The translations under genes and the position numbers were made by a program. DNA of 64,000 nt. It comes from Parapristionchus giblindavisi. Its lineage: Eukaryota > Nematoda > Chromadorea > Rhabditida > Diplogasteridae. The notes below the pieces were generated by a model. That model did not search any database. It was not told where the DNA came from and was given only the letters and a program-made list of their open reading frames with translations. Positions 1-8,439 of this stretch are shown one piece after another. The first letter of the stretch is position 1; every line of letters begins with the position of its first letter. The stretch lies in contig CALSFV010000040.1 in the NCBI GenBank assembly GCA_943737045.1, forward strand, positions 62,001-126,000, in the 5' to 3' direction.

Positions 1-272
1 GAAACTTAACCATGGCAAAAATATGCACTAGACAATATATACAATTCATAAGATAATACTTTATTGTGCAAAATTAGAAGCGCAAATACGAATGTAGCGA
101 ATATATAACAAATATACAGAAAAAATATCTATTGGTATTAATAATATATACTTTATGCGGTGCGAAAGTAAAGTATAATTTCTGATAAAATATTTGATAG
201 GTAGTGGAGTACGCTTAAATACGATGTTACGACTTTGGTAGCAAAGATGAAAATTACAGATAAAAGAAATTC

Positions 273-638
273 CTACAAAGACGGTAATGAAGCGATGGAT
301 TTTCGGAAAGATTTTACAGAAGGACATATTATAATATTAATTTTAAGCTGATTCCAAGAGTTGACTACACGATTAGAAATGAAATTGGCAAAGCGAGTGG
401 ATTTAAAAATATGTTTTCTATAAATGAAATTGTTTCTACGAGAATGTCTTGTATTCAGGGAGGGTAGGAAGAAGAGGGGATTGTCGACCTCGATGAGTCC
501 GTGTGTCGCTTTGTAGGCGAAGCACAAGTCTGCAAGAGCACGTCGATTCTGAAGAGGCTCTAAATTCAGATAAATTAATCGATTAGAATAAGATGTATAA
601 GGAAGTTTGCACTTTGCAAAATTACGACGAGTATACAC
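273..638 (-). pseudogene. 3' remnant of a non-LTR retrotransposon (LINE) reverse-transcriptase ORF
   Basis: A 121-codon open frame on the minus strand reads like the far C-terminal tail of a LINE polyprotein, downstream of the catalytic palm: RLIYLNLEPLQNRRALADL, then FAYKATHGLI, and a closing FISNRVVNSWNQL. The order RL..L.L..L..RR..ADL...YK..HGL, then R.SRN, then NR..NSWN.L, is the usual ending of CR1/jockey-type ORFs. A similar ending lies at 58.6 kb (FISNRIVPVWNSF) and a fuller LINE at 41-43.7 kb. No polymerase motif is present, so this is a 5'-truncated copy. The frame is open, but the piece cannot be functional. It lies just upstream of the tRNA gene. Confidence 0.6.
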
Positions 639-912
639 TTTGGAACATTTTCAATGGCTTTTATCAGCTGTCCCACATAGGAGACCAAAGTTCAGAACAA
701 TTTTCGAAAATGGGACGGACGTAGGTCATGAAAAAAAATCTATTAATTGATGATTCGTTCTAGTTCATGGTTTAAAAAAATAAGTCAAACAGAGTTAATT
801 GAGAATTTAGAGAAGTGATAGAGATTTGAACTAACAATAAAGCTGGTTCTTGGAAAAGGTAAGAGTACGTATGAGGGATACATATTCAACTCTCTCTCAT
901 TATCCCCCAACC

Positions 913-984
913 GCGTTCGTGGTGTAATGGTCAGCATGGATGCCTTCCAAGCATTCGACGGGGGTTCGATTCCCCCCGAACGCA
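913..984 (+). tRNA. tRNA-Gly (anticodon UCC)
   Basis: A 72-nt cloverleaf. The acceptor stem GCGTTCG (913-919) pairs perfectly with CGAACGC (977-983), with A at 984 as discriminator. The D-arm contains the A-box (TGGTGTAATGGTCAGCA). The anticodon loop CTTCCAA (944-950) places TCC at 946-948. The T-arm GGGGGTTCGATTCCCCC is a perfect B-box stem-loop. It inserts glycine at GGA/GGG codons. No intron is seen. Confidence 0.95.
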
Positions 985-990
985 GAAACC

Positions 991-1005
991 TTTTGCTATT
1001 TTTTT
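991..1005 (+). terminator. RNA polymerase III terminator of tRNA-Gly
   Basis: T4 at 991-994 and T7 at 999-1005 begin 7 nt after the discriminator base. This is a standard Pol III termination signal. Confidence 0.8.
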
Positions 1006-1140
1006 ATTTTCGATATTATTTTTGAATCATGTGAATCATTGTGAAAACCTTGAAATTTATTACCGCAAAAAATCGTGGATAAAAAACTTTTTCCAAAATT
1101 GAGAGTAAAAATGGAAAAATTAATTATTGACTTCTGAAAA

Positions 1141-1304
1141 TTGTAGTTTGTCGAGTTATAGTATCGGCGATAGAATATTGGCAACGAGCCAAATTATGAA
1201 TTAGCACCTATACGCAGCTAACAGTCATTGCCTGAGTATCAGCGTTTTCCATGCAGTTGTTTTTCGAATCCGTTCTTTCATCATTCTAGGCTTTTATCTG
1301 GGGA
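1141..1304 (+). repeat. PAT-like element, split direct repeat A1
   Basis: The left end of the element, repeated at 4045-4208 with a single visible change (gcacc against gcgcc). It begins TTGTAGTTTG after a flanking AA. It probably carries the promoter and 5' leader for gag, which starts 98 nt further on. Confidence 0.9.
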
Positions 1305-1401
1305 CAATCCCGTCGTTATCATTTTTCCACTGTTTTTTCCTATTGTTTTCCACGTTTGCACGTCCTCCCGAGCAATTAATCTTCTTCATTCCAGAGAGGT
1401 C

Positions 1402-2028
1402 ATGGGTGATACCGGTGCGGGAGGAGCAGATAGAGAAGGAGAACCCGGAGCAGCAGCAGAGGATATGTTACAACAGTTTCTCCGTATGATCACTCCCGCT
1501 ACCACCCACACAGCTCCGGCTCTGTCGAGACAAGGATTCCAAAAGCAAGTGGAATTCAATTGTGGAGTCCTGAATCAACTCGAACTAGCGAGGCGGGATC
1601 CAACTCTGATCGAGGGAATCATCAGTTCTATCAAAGAAAGAAACTCCATGCTAACCATGGCCGATAAGAACCCCAAACTCCTTGAGGTTATGGATACAGC
1701 CAAGGCCCTCGAAGGAGCGTCTTCATCAGCTTCCCCCCTTATGCAAGCTATGATTCTAGCTCAATCGATATCGCAACAACCTGACACAAGGAAGAGGAGG
1801 GCCCCATCTCCTTCGTATCAGCCCTTTCCACAGAGGGCGTCAGCCTACCAAGGCGCTGGCGCCCAAAGCTACTCTCGCACCCCTTCCTTATTCTCCTTCC
1901 CCTCTGGGGCCGCGCCTCAGAGCGGCTATCGAGGCAATTTCTCTTCGCAGTCATCGAACCCCCAGTGCTACGGTTGTGGGCAGTACGGTCACCTCCGCTC
2001 GAGCTGCCCATATCCAGCTAGAAGGTAG
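1402..2028 (+). CDS. PAT-like element Gag-like protein with CCHC zinc knuckle
   Basis: A 208-residue nucleocapsid-type protein thought to package element RNA. The ATG at 1402 is chosen because it follows the leader and starts the Gly/Glu-rich N-terminus MGDTGAGGADREGEPG. An upstream in-frame extension would run back into repeat A1. The middle is helical, around QFLRMITPATT and LNQLELARRDPTLIEGII. A Ser/Pro/Gln-rich linker follows, and the C-terminus has one zinc knuckle of spacing C-x2-C-x4-H-x4-C (CYGCGQYGHLRSSC) near residues 190-203. The end overlaps the RT frame by about 50 nt in a different frame, so RT expression would need frameshifting or reinitiation. The fold assignment rests on the knuckle and position. 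Confidence 0.8.
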   Translation: MGDTGAGGADREGEPGAAAEDMLQQFLRMITPATTHTAPALSRQGFQKQVEFNCGVLNQLELARRDPTLIEGIISSIKERNSMLTMADKNPKLLEVMDTAKALEGASSSASPLMQAMILAQSISQQPDTRKRRAPSPSYQPFPQRASAYQGAGAQSYSRTPSLFSFPSGAAPQSGYRGNFSSQSSNPQCYGCGQYGHLRSSCPYPARR

Positions 2029-3958
2029 TTCTATTCCCGTCCCATTTATCCAAGTACAAAACAAGGTTGAATATTGGAAAGGTATCGGTGCTACACCTTT
2101 TGCGTTGGGAGTTATCTCAGATGGTTATAGACTCAATTTCAATACAGATCCTAATTTAATCATTATTCCTAATTCAGATAACCGAGCTAGCGCGCGTCGT
2201 GACAACATATTCGTTGGAGACGAAGTAACCAGACTCCTTTCCTCTCGTGCCATCGAGCTTTGTTCCAATCCAAGAGTCGTATCACCTCTATCTGTCGTCC
2301 ACGGTAAGAAGCCCCGTTTGATTCTCGACCTCAGCACCTTGAACACTTTTACTCATAAGACTAAGTTTCGAATAGAGGATCTATCATCCGTTTGGTACTC
2401 CTTACCCTTGAATGGTTTCTTGGCTACGTTTGACCTCCGGAGTGGTTACCATCATTTGTCCATCCACCCACAGGACAGACCTTTTTTGGCATTCAATTGG
2501 GAAGGTTCCACATACCAATTCTCAGCATTACCCTTCGGCCTCTCCCCCGCCCCTTACGTTTTCACAAAAGTATTTCGTTCCCTGGTGAGAATGTGGAGAG
2601 AGAAAGGAATAAACGTTACTCTTTATTTAGATGACGGCCTTATTCTAGCTGAGTCTGAGGAGGAGCTAGAGAGAGTTGTAAGAATTGTGAGAGATGATCT
2701 GGAGAAAGCGGGAGTGTCCATCGCAGACGAAAAATCACACTGGTCCCCTTCGCAGTACGGATCCTGGTTAGGATATGATATAGACCTTAAGGGAGGAACT
2801 GTTAGCGTATCCAATGACAGAATATCCAGTGCCTTAGAGAGGCTATCACTCCTTAGAGAGGAGGTTTCCCCGACGGTTAGAGACCGAAACCGTGTTACCG
2901 GTTCTCTCATGTCAATGATTCTCATTCTAGGTGACCCCGCCTGTCTTCTCTCCCGCTCCTTACTCCGAACAATTGCTGATGCACAGAAGGCCCACTTGAG
3001 TCCAAACTCGCAGATCCCACTCTCCCCAGATGAGCATGGTGAGGTTAACTTGTGGTTAAGAGAACTGAAAGAAAGATCGAAGAAAAGTTTCGTTGAAGCC
3101 CCGTGGCAATTCGATCTAACCGTAGAAACGGATGCCTCAGCTTCCGGATTAGGAGTAGTGGTCAGAGACGCAGAGGAGAGAGTTTCCTATCAGACCTCCC
3201 GCAATCTTTCACCTTCAGAAAGGGAAGAATCTAGTACAATGAGAGAACTAAGAGCGGTCGAGTTTGCAGTGAGCACGTTCGAGAGAGAATGGAAAGGAAC
3301 CAATATCTTGTTCTTAGGGGACAATCAGAGCACGATTTCCATCCTCAAGAAGGGATCTATGATCCCACAACTAAACCTTATCGCGAGGAGAGTGGAGTCC
3401 GCTAGGGTGCGCATGGGTTCTCGCTTCAAGTTCAGTTGGATACCGAGAGAGATGAATACAGAAGCGGATCTAGCTAGTAGAGATATAGATAAGGATGACT
3501 GGAGTTTGCAGGGATGGCTGGTAGATAGGGCGATACGAAAGTGGGGAAGACCCGATATTGATCTATTCGCAGATGAAGTTAACACGAAATGTGACGTGTT
3601 TGTTTCCAGAGTCCCCCGCCGCCACTCATTCGCCATCGACGCCTTCTCCAATCCCGCTCTCTGGAGATCTCGCTCTCTACTGTGGTGCGTTCCTCCTCCT
3701 TCCCTTCTCTCTCAGACACTAGCCTGGATGAAAGGTGCTAAAGCTAGGGGAGTACTCGGTATCCCGTATTGGACTTCCCTCTCGGTTTTCCCTACCCTTT
3801 TCCCTCCCAACCACACTCCCCCCTTTGTCATAGACTTCATCATGATTCCTGAAGGGACACACATTCTCGCCCCGGGGTCCTGCCCCCAAGGCCCTTTCTC
3901 CCGCCCTTTCTTGGACTCCCCTTTTTGCCTTCTCTTAATCGATTTCAACTCTAATTAG
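1976..3958 (+). CDS. PAT-like element reverse transcriptase / RNase H
   Basis: An intact 660-residue frame. RT blocks run from about residue 100 (KKPRLILDLSTLN, TFDLRSGYHHLSI, FALPFGLSPAPYVFTKV) to the catalytic YLDD at about 217-220. RNase H starts near residue 383 (ETDASASGLGVVV) and continues with ELRAVEF and GDNQST. The C-terminal PDIDLFADEVNTKCDVFVSR block is common after RNase H in DIRS elements. It copies element RNA into DNA; no integrase or aspartic protease is present. The true start is uncertain because the frame overlaps the end of gag; the first ATG at 1976 lies within the zinc-knuckle codons. The stop falls just before repeat B1. Confidence 0.92.
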   Translation: MGSTVTSARAAHIQLEGSSIPVPFIQVQNKVEYWKGIGATPFALGVISDGYRLNFNTDPNLIIIPNSDNRASARRDNIFVGDEVTRLLSSRAIELCSNPRVVSPLSVVHGKKPRLILDLSTLNTFTHKTKFRIEDLSSVWYSLPLNGFLATFDLRSGYHHLSIHPQDRPFLAFNWEGSTYQFSALPFGLSPAPYVFTKVFRSLVRMWREKGINVTLYLDDGLILAESEEELERVVRIVRDDLEKAGVSIADEKSHWSPSQYGSWLGYDIDLKGGTVSVSNDRISSALERLSLLREEVSPTVRDRNRVTGSLMSMILILGDPACLLSRSLLRTIADAQKAHLSPNSQIPLSPDEHGEVNLWLRELKERSKKSFVEAPWQFDLTVETDASASGLGVVVRDAEERVSYQTSRNLSPSEREESSTMRELRAVEFAVSTFEREWKGTNILFLGDNQSTISILKKGSMIPQLNLIARRVESARVRMGSRFKFSWIPREMNTEADLASRDIDKDDWSLQGWLVDRAIRKWGRPDIDLFADEVNTKCDVFVSRVPRRHSFAIDAFSNPALWRSRSLLWCVPPPSLLSQTLAWMKGAKARGVLGIPYWTSLSVFPTLFPPNHTPPFVIDFIMIPEGTHILAPGSCPQGPFSRPFLDSPFCLLLIDFNSN

Positions 3959-3962
3959 TTCT

Positions 3963-4044
3963 AGCTCCCAGCCCGGATAAAGCCGATACATAACGAGACA
4001 AACAATGGTTATCACGTATGGAGTGACAACGAGAGAAGTGATAA
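3963..4044 (+). repeat. PAT-like element, internal split direct repeat B1
   Basis: Eighty-two bases identical to B2 (5535-5616). It ends ..GTGATAA and abuts A2 directly. It carries the motif AGCCCGGATAAAGCCGATA. Confidence 0.9.
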
Positions 4045-4208
4045 TTGTAGTTTGTCGAGTTATAGTATCGGCGATAGAATATTGGCAACGAGCCAAATTA
4101 TGAATTAGCGCCTATACGCAGCTAACAGTCATTGCCTGAGTATCAGCGTTTTCCATGCAGTTGTTTTTCGAATCCGTTCTTTCATCATTCTAGGCTTTTA
4201 TCTGGGGA
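4045..4208 (+). repeat. PAT-like element, internal split direct repeat A2
   Basis: A second copy of A1, 164 bp, immediately after B1. It lies 76 nt upstream of the recombinase start and may also serve as that gene's promoter. Confidence 0.9.
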
Positions 4209-4284
4209 TATCCCACCCACCCACCCTATGCAGTGCCCACAACCCTAATACGAGATAGACATAAAGAGAAGAGAAACCAGCAGA

Positions 4285-5228
4285 ATGTTCACATTTTCAG
4301 GTAGTACTGGCGAGATCTTGAAGGAGCTCTCTAAGTCCATTCTCCGAGTCGAACCCGCCCTCCTGCCCGTTCTTCAGAGCTCCATCGAAGGAGCTAAAGC
4401 ACCCGCCACAATGAGAGCCTACAAAGGTAGCTTCACTAAGCTGAGGGAGTATGCCCTGGATCGAGGACTTGACCCTTCCTGCCCCACCTCCCTTGTGATC
4501 TATAGCCTTAAGAAGATCCAAGAGGGAAGGGCCCTGTCAACCCTTAAGACCCTTTCTGCCTCCTTTTCACATTTCGTTTCGACCCCTCCTAAAGCTTTCT
4601 CTCAGATACTTTCCCATCTTCATCTTGCCACCCGTAGAAATTACAATGTCTCTCACTATGTAAATATTCCTCGTTCTCATGTTGAATCCCTTGTACAATA
4701 TGCTTGTGACCATTCCAATGATCTCCCCAGTGTTCGTACTGCCCTTGGCGCTGCGATTAGCTTTGGTGCTCTGCTTCGAGTAAGTGAATTGCTCGCTCTC
4801 AAATGGGAAGACCTCCAGTGGTCTGATGATCTCCTCAAAGTCAGTGTCAATAAAGCCAAAAATGATCAATTCGCCCAAGGGCGCCACACTTTCATTGCAA
4901 TAGAGGAACATTCCCCCACCTTATCTTTGTTCCGTCTTTATCGTACACTAGTGCCACCATCTGCCCCATGGGTTTTCCATCAATCTCCAATTCAGATTCA
5001 CCACTCAAAGCGGATACTTTCCGTCAAGATCTCGCTCGTCTCTGCGCCCAGACAGGTCTGGACAAAATAACCCCTCATCAATTAAGAGCCGGCGGCGCCA
5101 TGGAGTCCATTCGAAGAGGAACACCACTGGCTGAAGTGCAAATTAGAGGAAGGTGGAGATCTCAAGCAGGCCTGGCCTCGTATCTAGAAGATTCCGTAGA
5201 TACACAAGGTGGAGCTCTACCCCTCTAG
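4285..5228 (+). pseudogene. PAT-like element tyrosine recombinase, frameshifted
   Basis: Two overlapping frames, 4285-5070 and about 4968-5228, together cover a tyrosine recombinase. The first has the SAM-like N-terminal domain (APATMRAYKGSFTKLREYA) and the first catalytic arginine in ALLRVSELLALKWEDL at about residue 165. The second has the HxxR box (HQLRAGG, near 5073-5090), the GRWRS segment and the likely nucleophile tyrosine in ASYLED (near 5181). The shift lies around 4970-5010. The first frame alone lacks HxxR and the tyrosine, so this copy cannot supply recombinase unless the shift is programmed or a sequencing error. In this class the enzyme inserts circular cDNA. Confidence 0.85.
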
Positions 5229-5534
5229 TCTCCTTTTTCATTCATTTCTCTTTTATTCTTGTTTTGACTTCTTTTATTTCGATTGACTCATGTATCCAAT
5301 TTTTCCCTTCCAGTTTTTAGATGAACCACCAAACCCCATTCCATTACTGTACCCTCACTGTACCATCTTTCTCCTATTCCCTCTTATTCTTCTTTTTTCG
5401 GTTACTTCGTTTTTCAACGTATCTCATGTAGTTATGTAGTGTTTATGTTCGTTTACGGTTACGCTGGCGAGTAGCGCCAATCTCCTCGTCGTTGTTTTTT
5501 TTTTTGCCTTGTCCCAGCCCGGATAAAGCCGATA

Positions 5535-5616
5535 AGCTCCCAGCCCGGATAAAGCCGATACATAACGAGACAAACAATGGTTATCACGTATGGAGTGACA
5601 ACGAGAGAAGTGATAA
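5535..5616 (+). repeat. PAT-like element, right-end split direct repeat B2
   Basis: Eighty-two bases identical to B1; it ends GTGATAA at the right edge. A 22-bp partial copy (5513-5534) of its CCCAGCCCGGATAAAGCC portion lies directly upstream in the same orientation. Confidence 0.88.
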
Positions 5617-6589
5617 GCACGAATTAATTTCTCTTCATTTCCATGATGTTCTCAATTGATCTTCTCTGTCGGTTTTAGCACTGTGTAATCGATAAAATTC
5701 TCGCAATATCTTCACTAGACGGTCTTCCCTTCGGATCTTTTTTTATAGATTAAATAAAGAAATTTTTGATTTTTTAAAAAATTTTTGAAATTTTTGAAGA
5801 AAAAAAGACATTTTGGAAAAACTCAAAATGTTCAAAGCCCCGCTCAGCCCAAAATGCTCAAAATGTTGTTCATGTTCCTGCTACTATTAGTAAGAAAATC
5901 CTGAATATGTCGTTTTTTCGATGAAGGAAAAAAACGCTCAGCCCAAAATGCTCAAAGTGTTGTTCATGTCACTGCTGCTATAACTAATTGTGAGAAAATC
6001 CTGAATAAATCGCATCCTTTTTCGATGAAGGAAAAAACTTCGACCGAACACCTTCCCAAATCAGAATACTAAATAATATCGATAACGGAAGTGGACTCAT
6101 TTTCAGTATTCTGATAATGAGTAGAAATGAAAATATCGATCGGAGGGCTGATCGTCATAATGATCAATGTGAGTGTTATTTCTATCTTTTACACATACAC
6201 TATACACTATACACTATACAAATCGAATGATAAAAATAAGAATAAGAGGGGATGAAAGAAATGTGATGATTTTTTTACGATTTGAACACATTTATCTAGA
6301 GGTCAAGGGATGAGAGCTCTGATATGCATAGTTCTTCCTACTCCTCGCCTCACTGAGAAAGTTGACACCGATTGCGTTGAGGAAGGAATCGCTCTATCGC
6401 GTGATAGGCAGGTGATCATCGGCACGAATTTTTGAAAATTTCGGAAAAAAAGATTTCGAACACGTGCCGTTACGCTAATAACCGACAAAGGATTGATGCA
6501 TGCTTATTTACAGCGTTTCAATTATCTATTGCATAGTATTATGCCATGGTTTCGCATAGATATTCGTGGGCCTCGATCTTAAAAAAAAA
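5617..6589. other. Non-coding stretch with a ~95-bp tandem duplication
   Basis: No gene is seen. Two diverged tandem copies starting CGCTCAGCCCAAAATGCTCA occupy about 5841-5934 and 5935-6037. Each ends with a Tttttcgatgaaggaaaaa segment. A short (ACTATAC)n run lies near 6188-6212. Nothing else is supported. Confidence 0.7.
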
Positions 6590-6701
6590 GGAAAGTAACC
6601 TCTGCCAATGACATTTTCATTGCGCACATTATTTCTCTGGTATCTAACAACGAGAGAGCGTAGAGCGTAGAAGAGACCGTTGACAAAGGTGTCGGCTCCT
6701 T
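6590..6701. mobile_element. Hairpin MITE family 1, diverged copy
   Basis: Matches the family core (attgcgcacattatttctct, ctaacaacgagagagcgtag, gaagagaccgttga). The right edge is followed by TTAA at 6702-6705; the left edge has decayed into an A-run. Confidence 0.65.
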
Positions 6702-7210
6702 TTAAGTTAACAATAAGAGAGATTTGTAAGTGGAGAGAATTAAACTATGCATTAAACATCGTTAGATAAAAATTTTATTAGCTTAGTCACATCAATAATT
6801 TTCTTCTAAAACCATAACGAAATTTTATTGAACATCCCTTCATTGCAGATATGATAAAGCTTGCATTCAACCTTTTTAATAATATTAGAAAATAACATAT
6901 ATTAGTATTCTTTTTCATTATTAGTATTAAATTATTAGTATTTACATTGACCTTCTTGTTTTTGTCATAAAAAGTTGGCTAGCATGAAGAGCATATTAAC
7001 ATTATCATATATTATATTCAAACTAAGCTAAAGACCAAAAAAATATGAGTGTACTTCGTTTCTTCATAGTTATAATTATCTATTCAAATTTAAAACTAAT
7101 GCTGATTATTCATTAATGGATCAAAATATTAACAACATTTCCATAATTTGTATAATGCACAATGATAGCGACATCAAAATAGACTCATTTATCAACTTCT
7201 TTCTATCCTT

Positions 7211-7754
7211 TCAAGGGTTGTACTCGATGGGGAGGTTCTTTCTGCGAACCATACCGTCACCCTGGAACCATTCACGACGGAATTGCTTGGCGGCTCCATC
7301 GGGGGTGTTGGTCCACTCGATGGTGATACGGTCGTTGTTGGTGTCCTGAATGGAAGGCATGATCAATACAGTAATCCTCAACAATATAGGAAAGGGATAG
7401 CAAAAGAACTGTACCTCCTGTCCATAGGCGAAGGCGTCGCATGAGACGGCGATGAGGGCGTTCTCCTTGGGGTCGAGAACTCCTGATCCGGGGTCAACAC
7501 CGAGTCTCTTCATGTTGGTGGTCTTGAAGGCCCATCCGATACGGCGAGCAGAGGAGTTGGTCACCTGAAAAATATTTTAAAATCAAGTTTTTTACTCTAA
7601 AATCTTAAAATCACAAGACCTTAAGACCCTAAGATCTTAAGACCATAAGACGTACCTTGATGTGGTAGGTGTGCTTGTCATCATAAGGAGCGTTGAAGAC
7701 GATCTTGCTGCCGGGTTGAGTGGCGATATCTCCGGGAGGTACTGACTGAGCCAT
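7211..7754 (-). CDS. Major sperm protein (MSP), three exons
   Basis: Exons 7656-7754, 7415-7564 and 7211-7345 (33, 50 and 44 codons) give a 127-residue protein, the exact usual MSP length. It starts [20 protein letters not shown] and contains [20 protein letters not shown], the [14 protein letters not shown] strand-turn and the C-terminal [19 protein letters not shown]. All are hallmarks of the MSP immunoglobulin-like fold. Both introns have GTAC donors and CAG acceptors and lie between codons. MSP polymerises into the fibres that drive nematode sperm crawling and also acts as an oocyte maturation signal. Expression should be limited to the male germ line. Most C. elegans msp genes have no introns, so the two introns are a lineage feature. 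No other MSP copy is in the window. Confidence 0.97.
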
Positions 7755-7860
7755 GACGAAAAATGTGAAGATTGACCGATCCAAGGGGTTTTTATGTCGG
7801 TAAATGAACTAATTTGAATGTGGAATAATATAATGATTATGATAATCGCATTGTGTTCTA
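7755..7860 (-). promoter_or_regulatory. Likely MSP promoter
   Basis: Upstream of the MSP ATG, reading on the minus strand, there is a TGATAA-type GATA site (near 7839-7845) and an A-rich CATAAAAACC about 40 nt before the start. GATA-factor control of msp genes is known in C. elegans; its use here is inferred. Confidence 0.35.
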
Positions 7861-7999
7861 GTAAGCAATAGGTAATATGAAAATGAAATGACTTCTTTGC
7901 AAACTATTTTTGAATATTGCTATGTGGCAGTGCAATCAACAGAAATTTAGTATTGCTTACATGCAAAATTTCACCAATCACACGAAATAAGTCCTTTAA

Positions 8000-8112
8000 A
8001 GGGAGCGTAACCTCACTCAATGGTCTCTTCGACGCGCAATGCTCTCTCGTTGTTAGAGAACAGAAAAATAGTGTGCGCAATGAAGAGACCATTGAGTGAG
8101 GTTACGCTCCCT
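8000..8112. mobile_element. Hairpin MITE family 1, near-perfect palindrome
   Basis: AGGGAGCGTAACCTCACTCA reads outward from both ends, so the 113-bp unit folds on itself, and TTAA flanks it at 7996-7999 and 8113-8116. TTAA duplication is the mark of piggyBac-type transposition; the transposase family is inferred. Confidence 0.85.
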
Positions 8113-8292
8113 TTAACGATTTAAATCCTGATAACTCGGCATACAATCTATGCTGATTTGAACCGATCAAGATTGATCAGTCAGTGCGGCGAGTATAAAT
8201 GACATCTTTTGAAAATGGATTCTGACTAACTCGAAAAGGCTGATTATCTGATTATGCAAGCAGTTAGACGATTGATCCTTACCAATTTCTCC

Positions 8293-8438
8293 TGTGGCCG
8301 TATGCAAGAACCGTTTTCCGGGAAGATGTGACGTCATTAGCGTAGGCGGAGGTGTTTTCCAAAAATCCTCCGCCTACGCTAATGACGTCACATTTTCCCG
8401 GAAAACGGTTTTCCCGTTGTTCTTGCATACGGCCACTG
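8293..8438. mobile_element. Hairpin MITE with TIR GTGGCCGTATGCAAGAAC
   Basis: About 146 bp, palindromic nearly to the centre. Each arm carries a TGACGTCA octamer next to TAGCGTAGGCGGAGG. Related copies lie at 40,309-40,455 and 61,564-61,712. Confidence 0.8.
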
Positions 8439-8439
8439 G

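Larger units (their letters stand above)
1141..5616 (+). mobile_element. PAT-like tyrosine-recombinase retrotransposon (DIRS order), nearly complete
   Basis: A 4.5-kb element with the layout A1-gag-RT/RH-B1A2-YR-B2, where A1/A2 and B1/B2 are split direct repeats. A1 (1141-1304) and A2 (4045-4208) match over 164 bp with one difference seen; B1 (3963-4044) and B2 (5535-5616) match over 82 bp. B1 runs directly into A2, as expected if an internal junction templates circular-DNA integration. Split direct repeats plus RT/RNase H and a tyrosine recombinase, with no integrase or protease, define PAT-like DIRS elements. No target duplication is visible, as expected for recombinase-mediated insertion. 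The repeats are nearly identical, so insertion was recent, but the recombinase frame is broken. Confidence 0.92.

Noticed and set aside
2125..3948. Minus-strand frames of 73-108 codons
   Set aside because: Shadows of the reverse-transcriptase gene.
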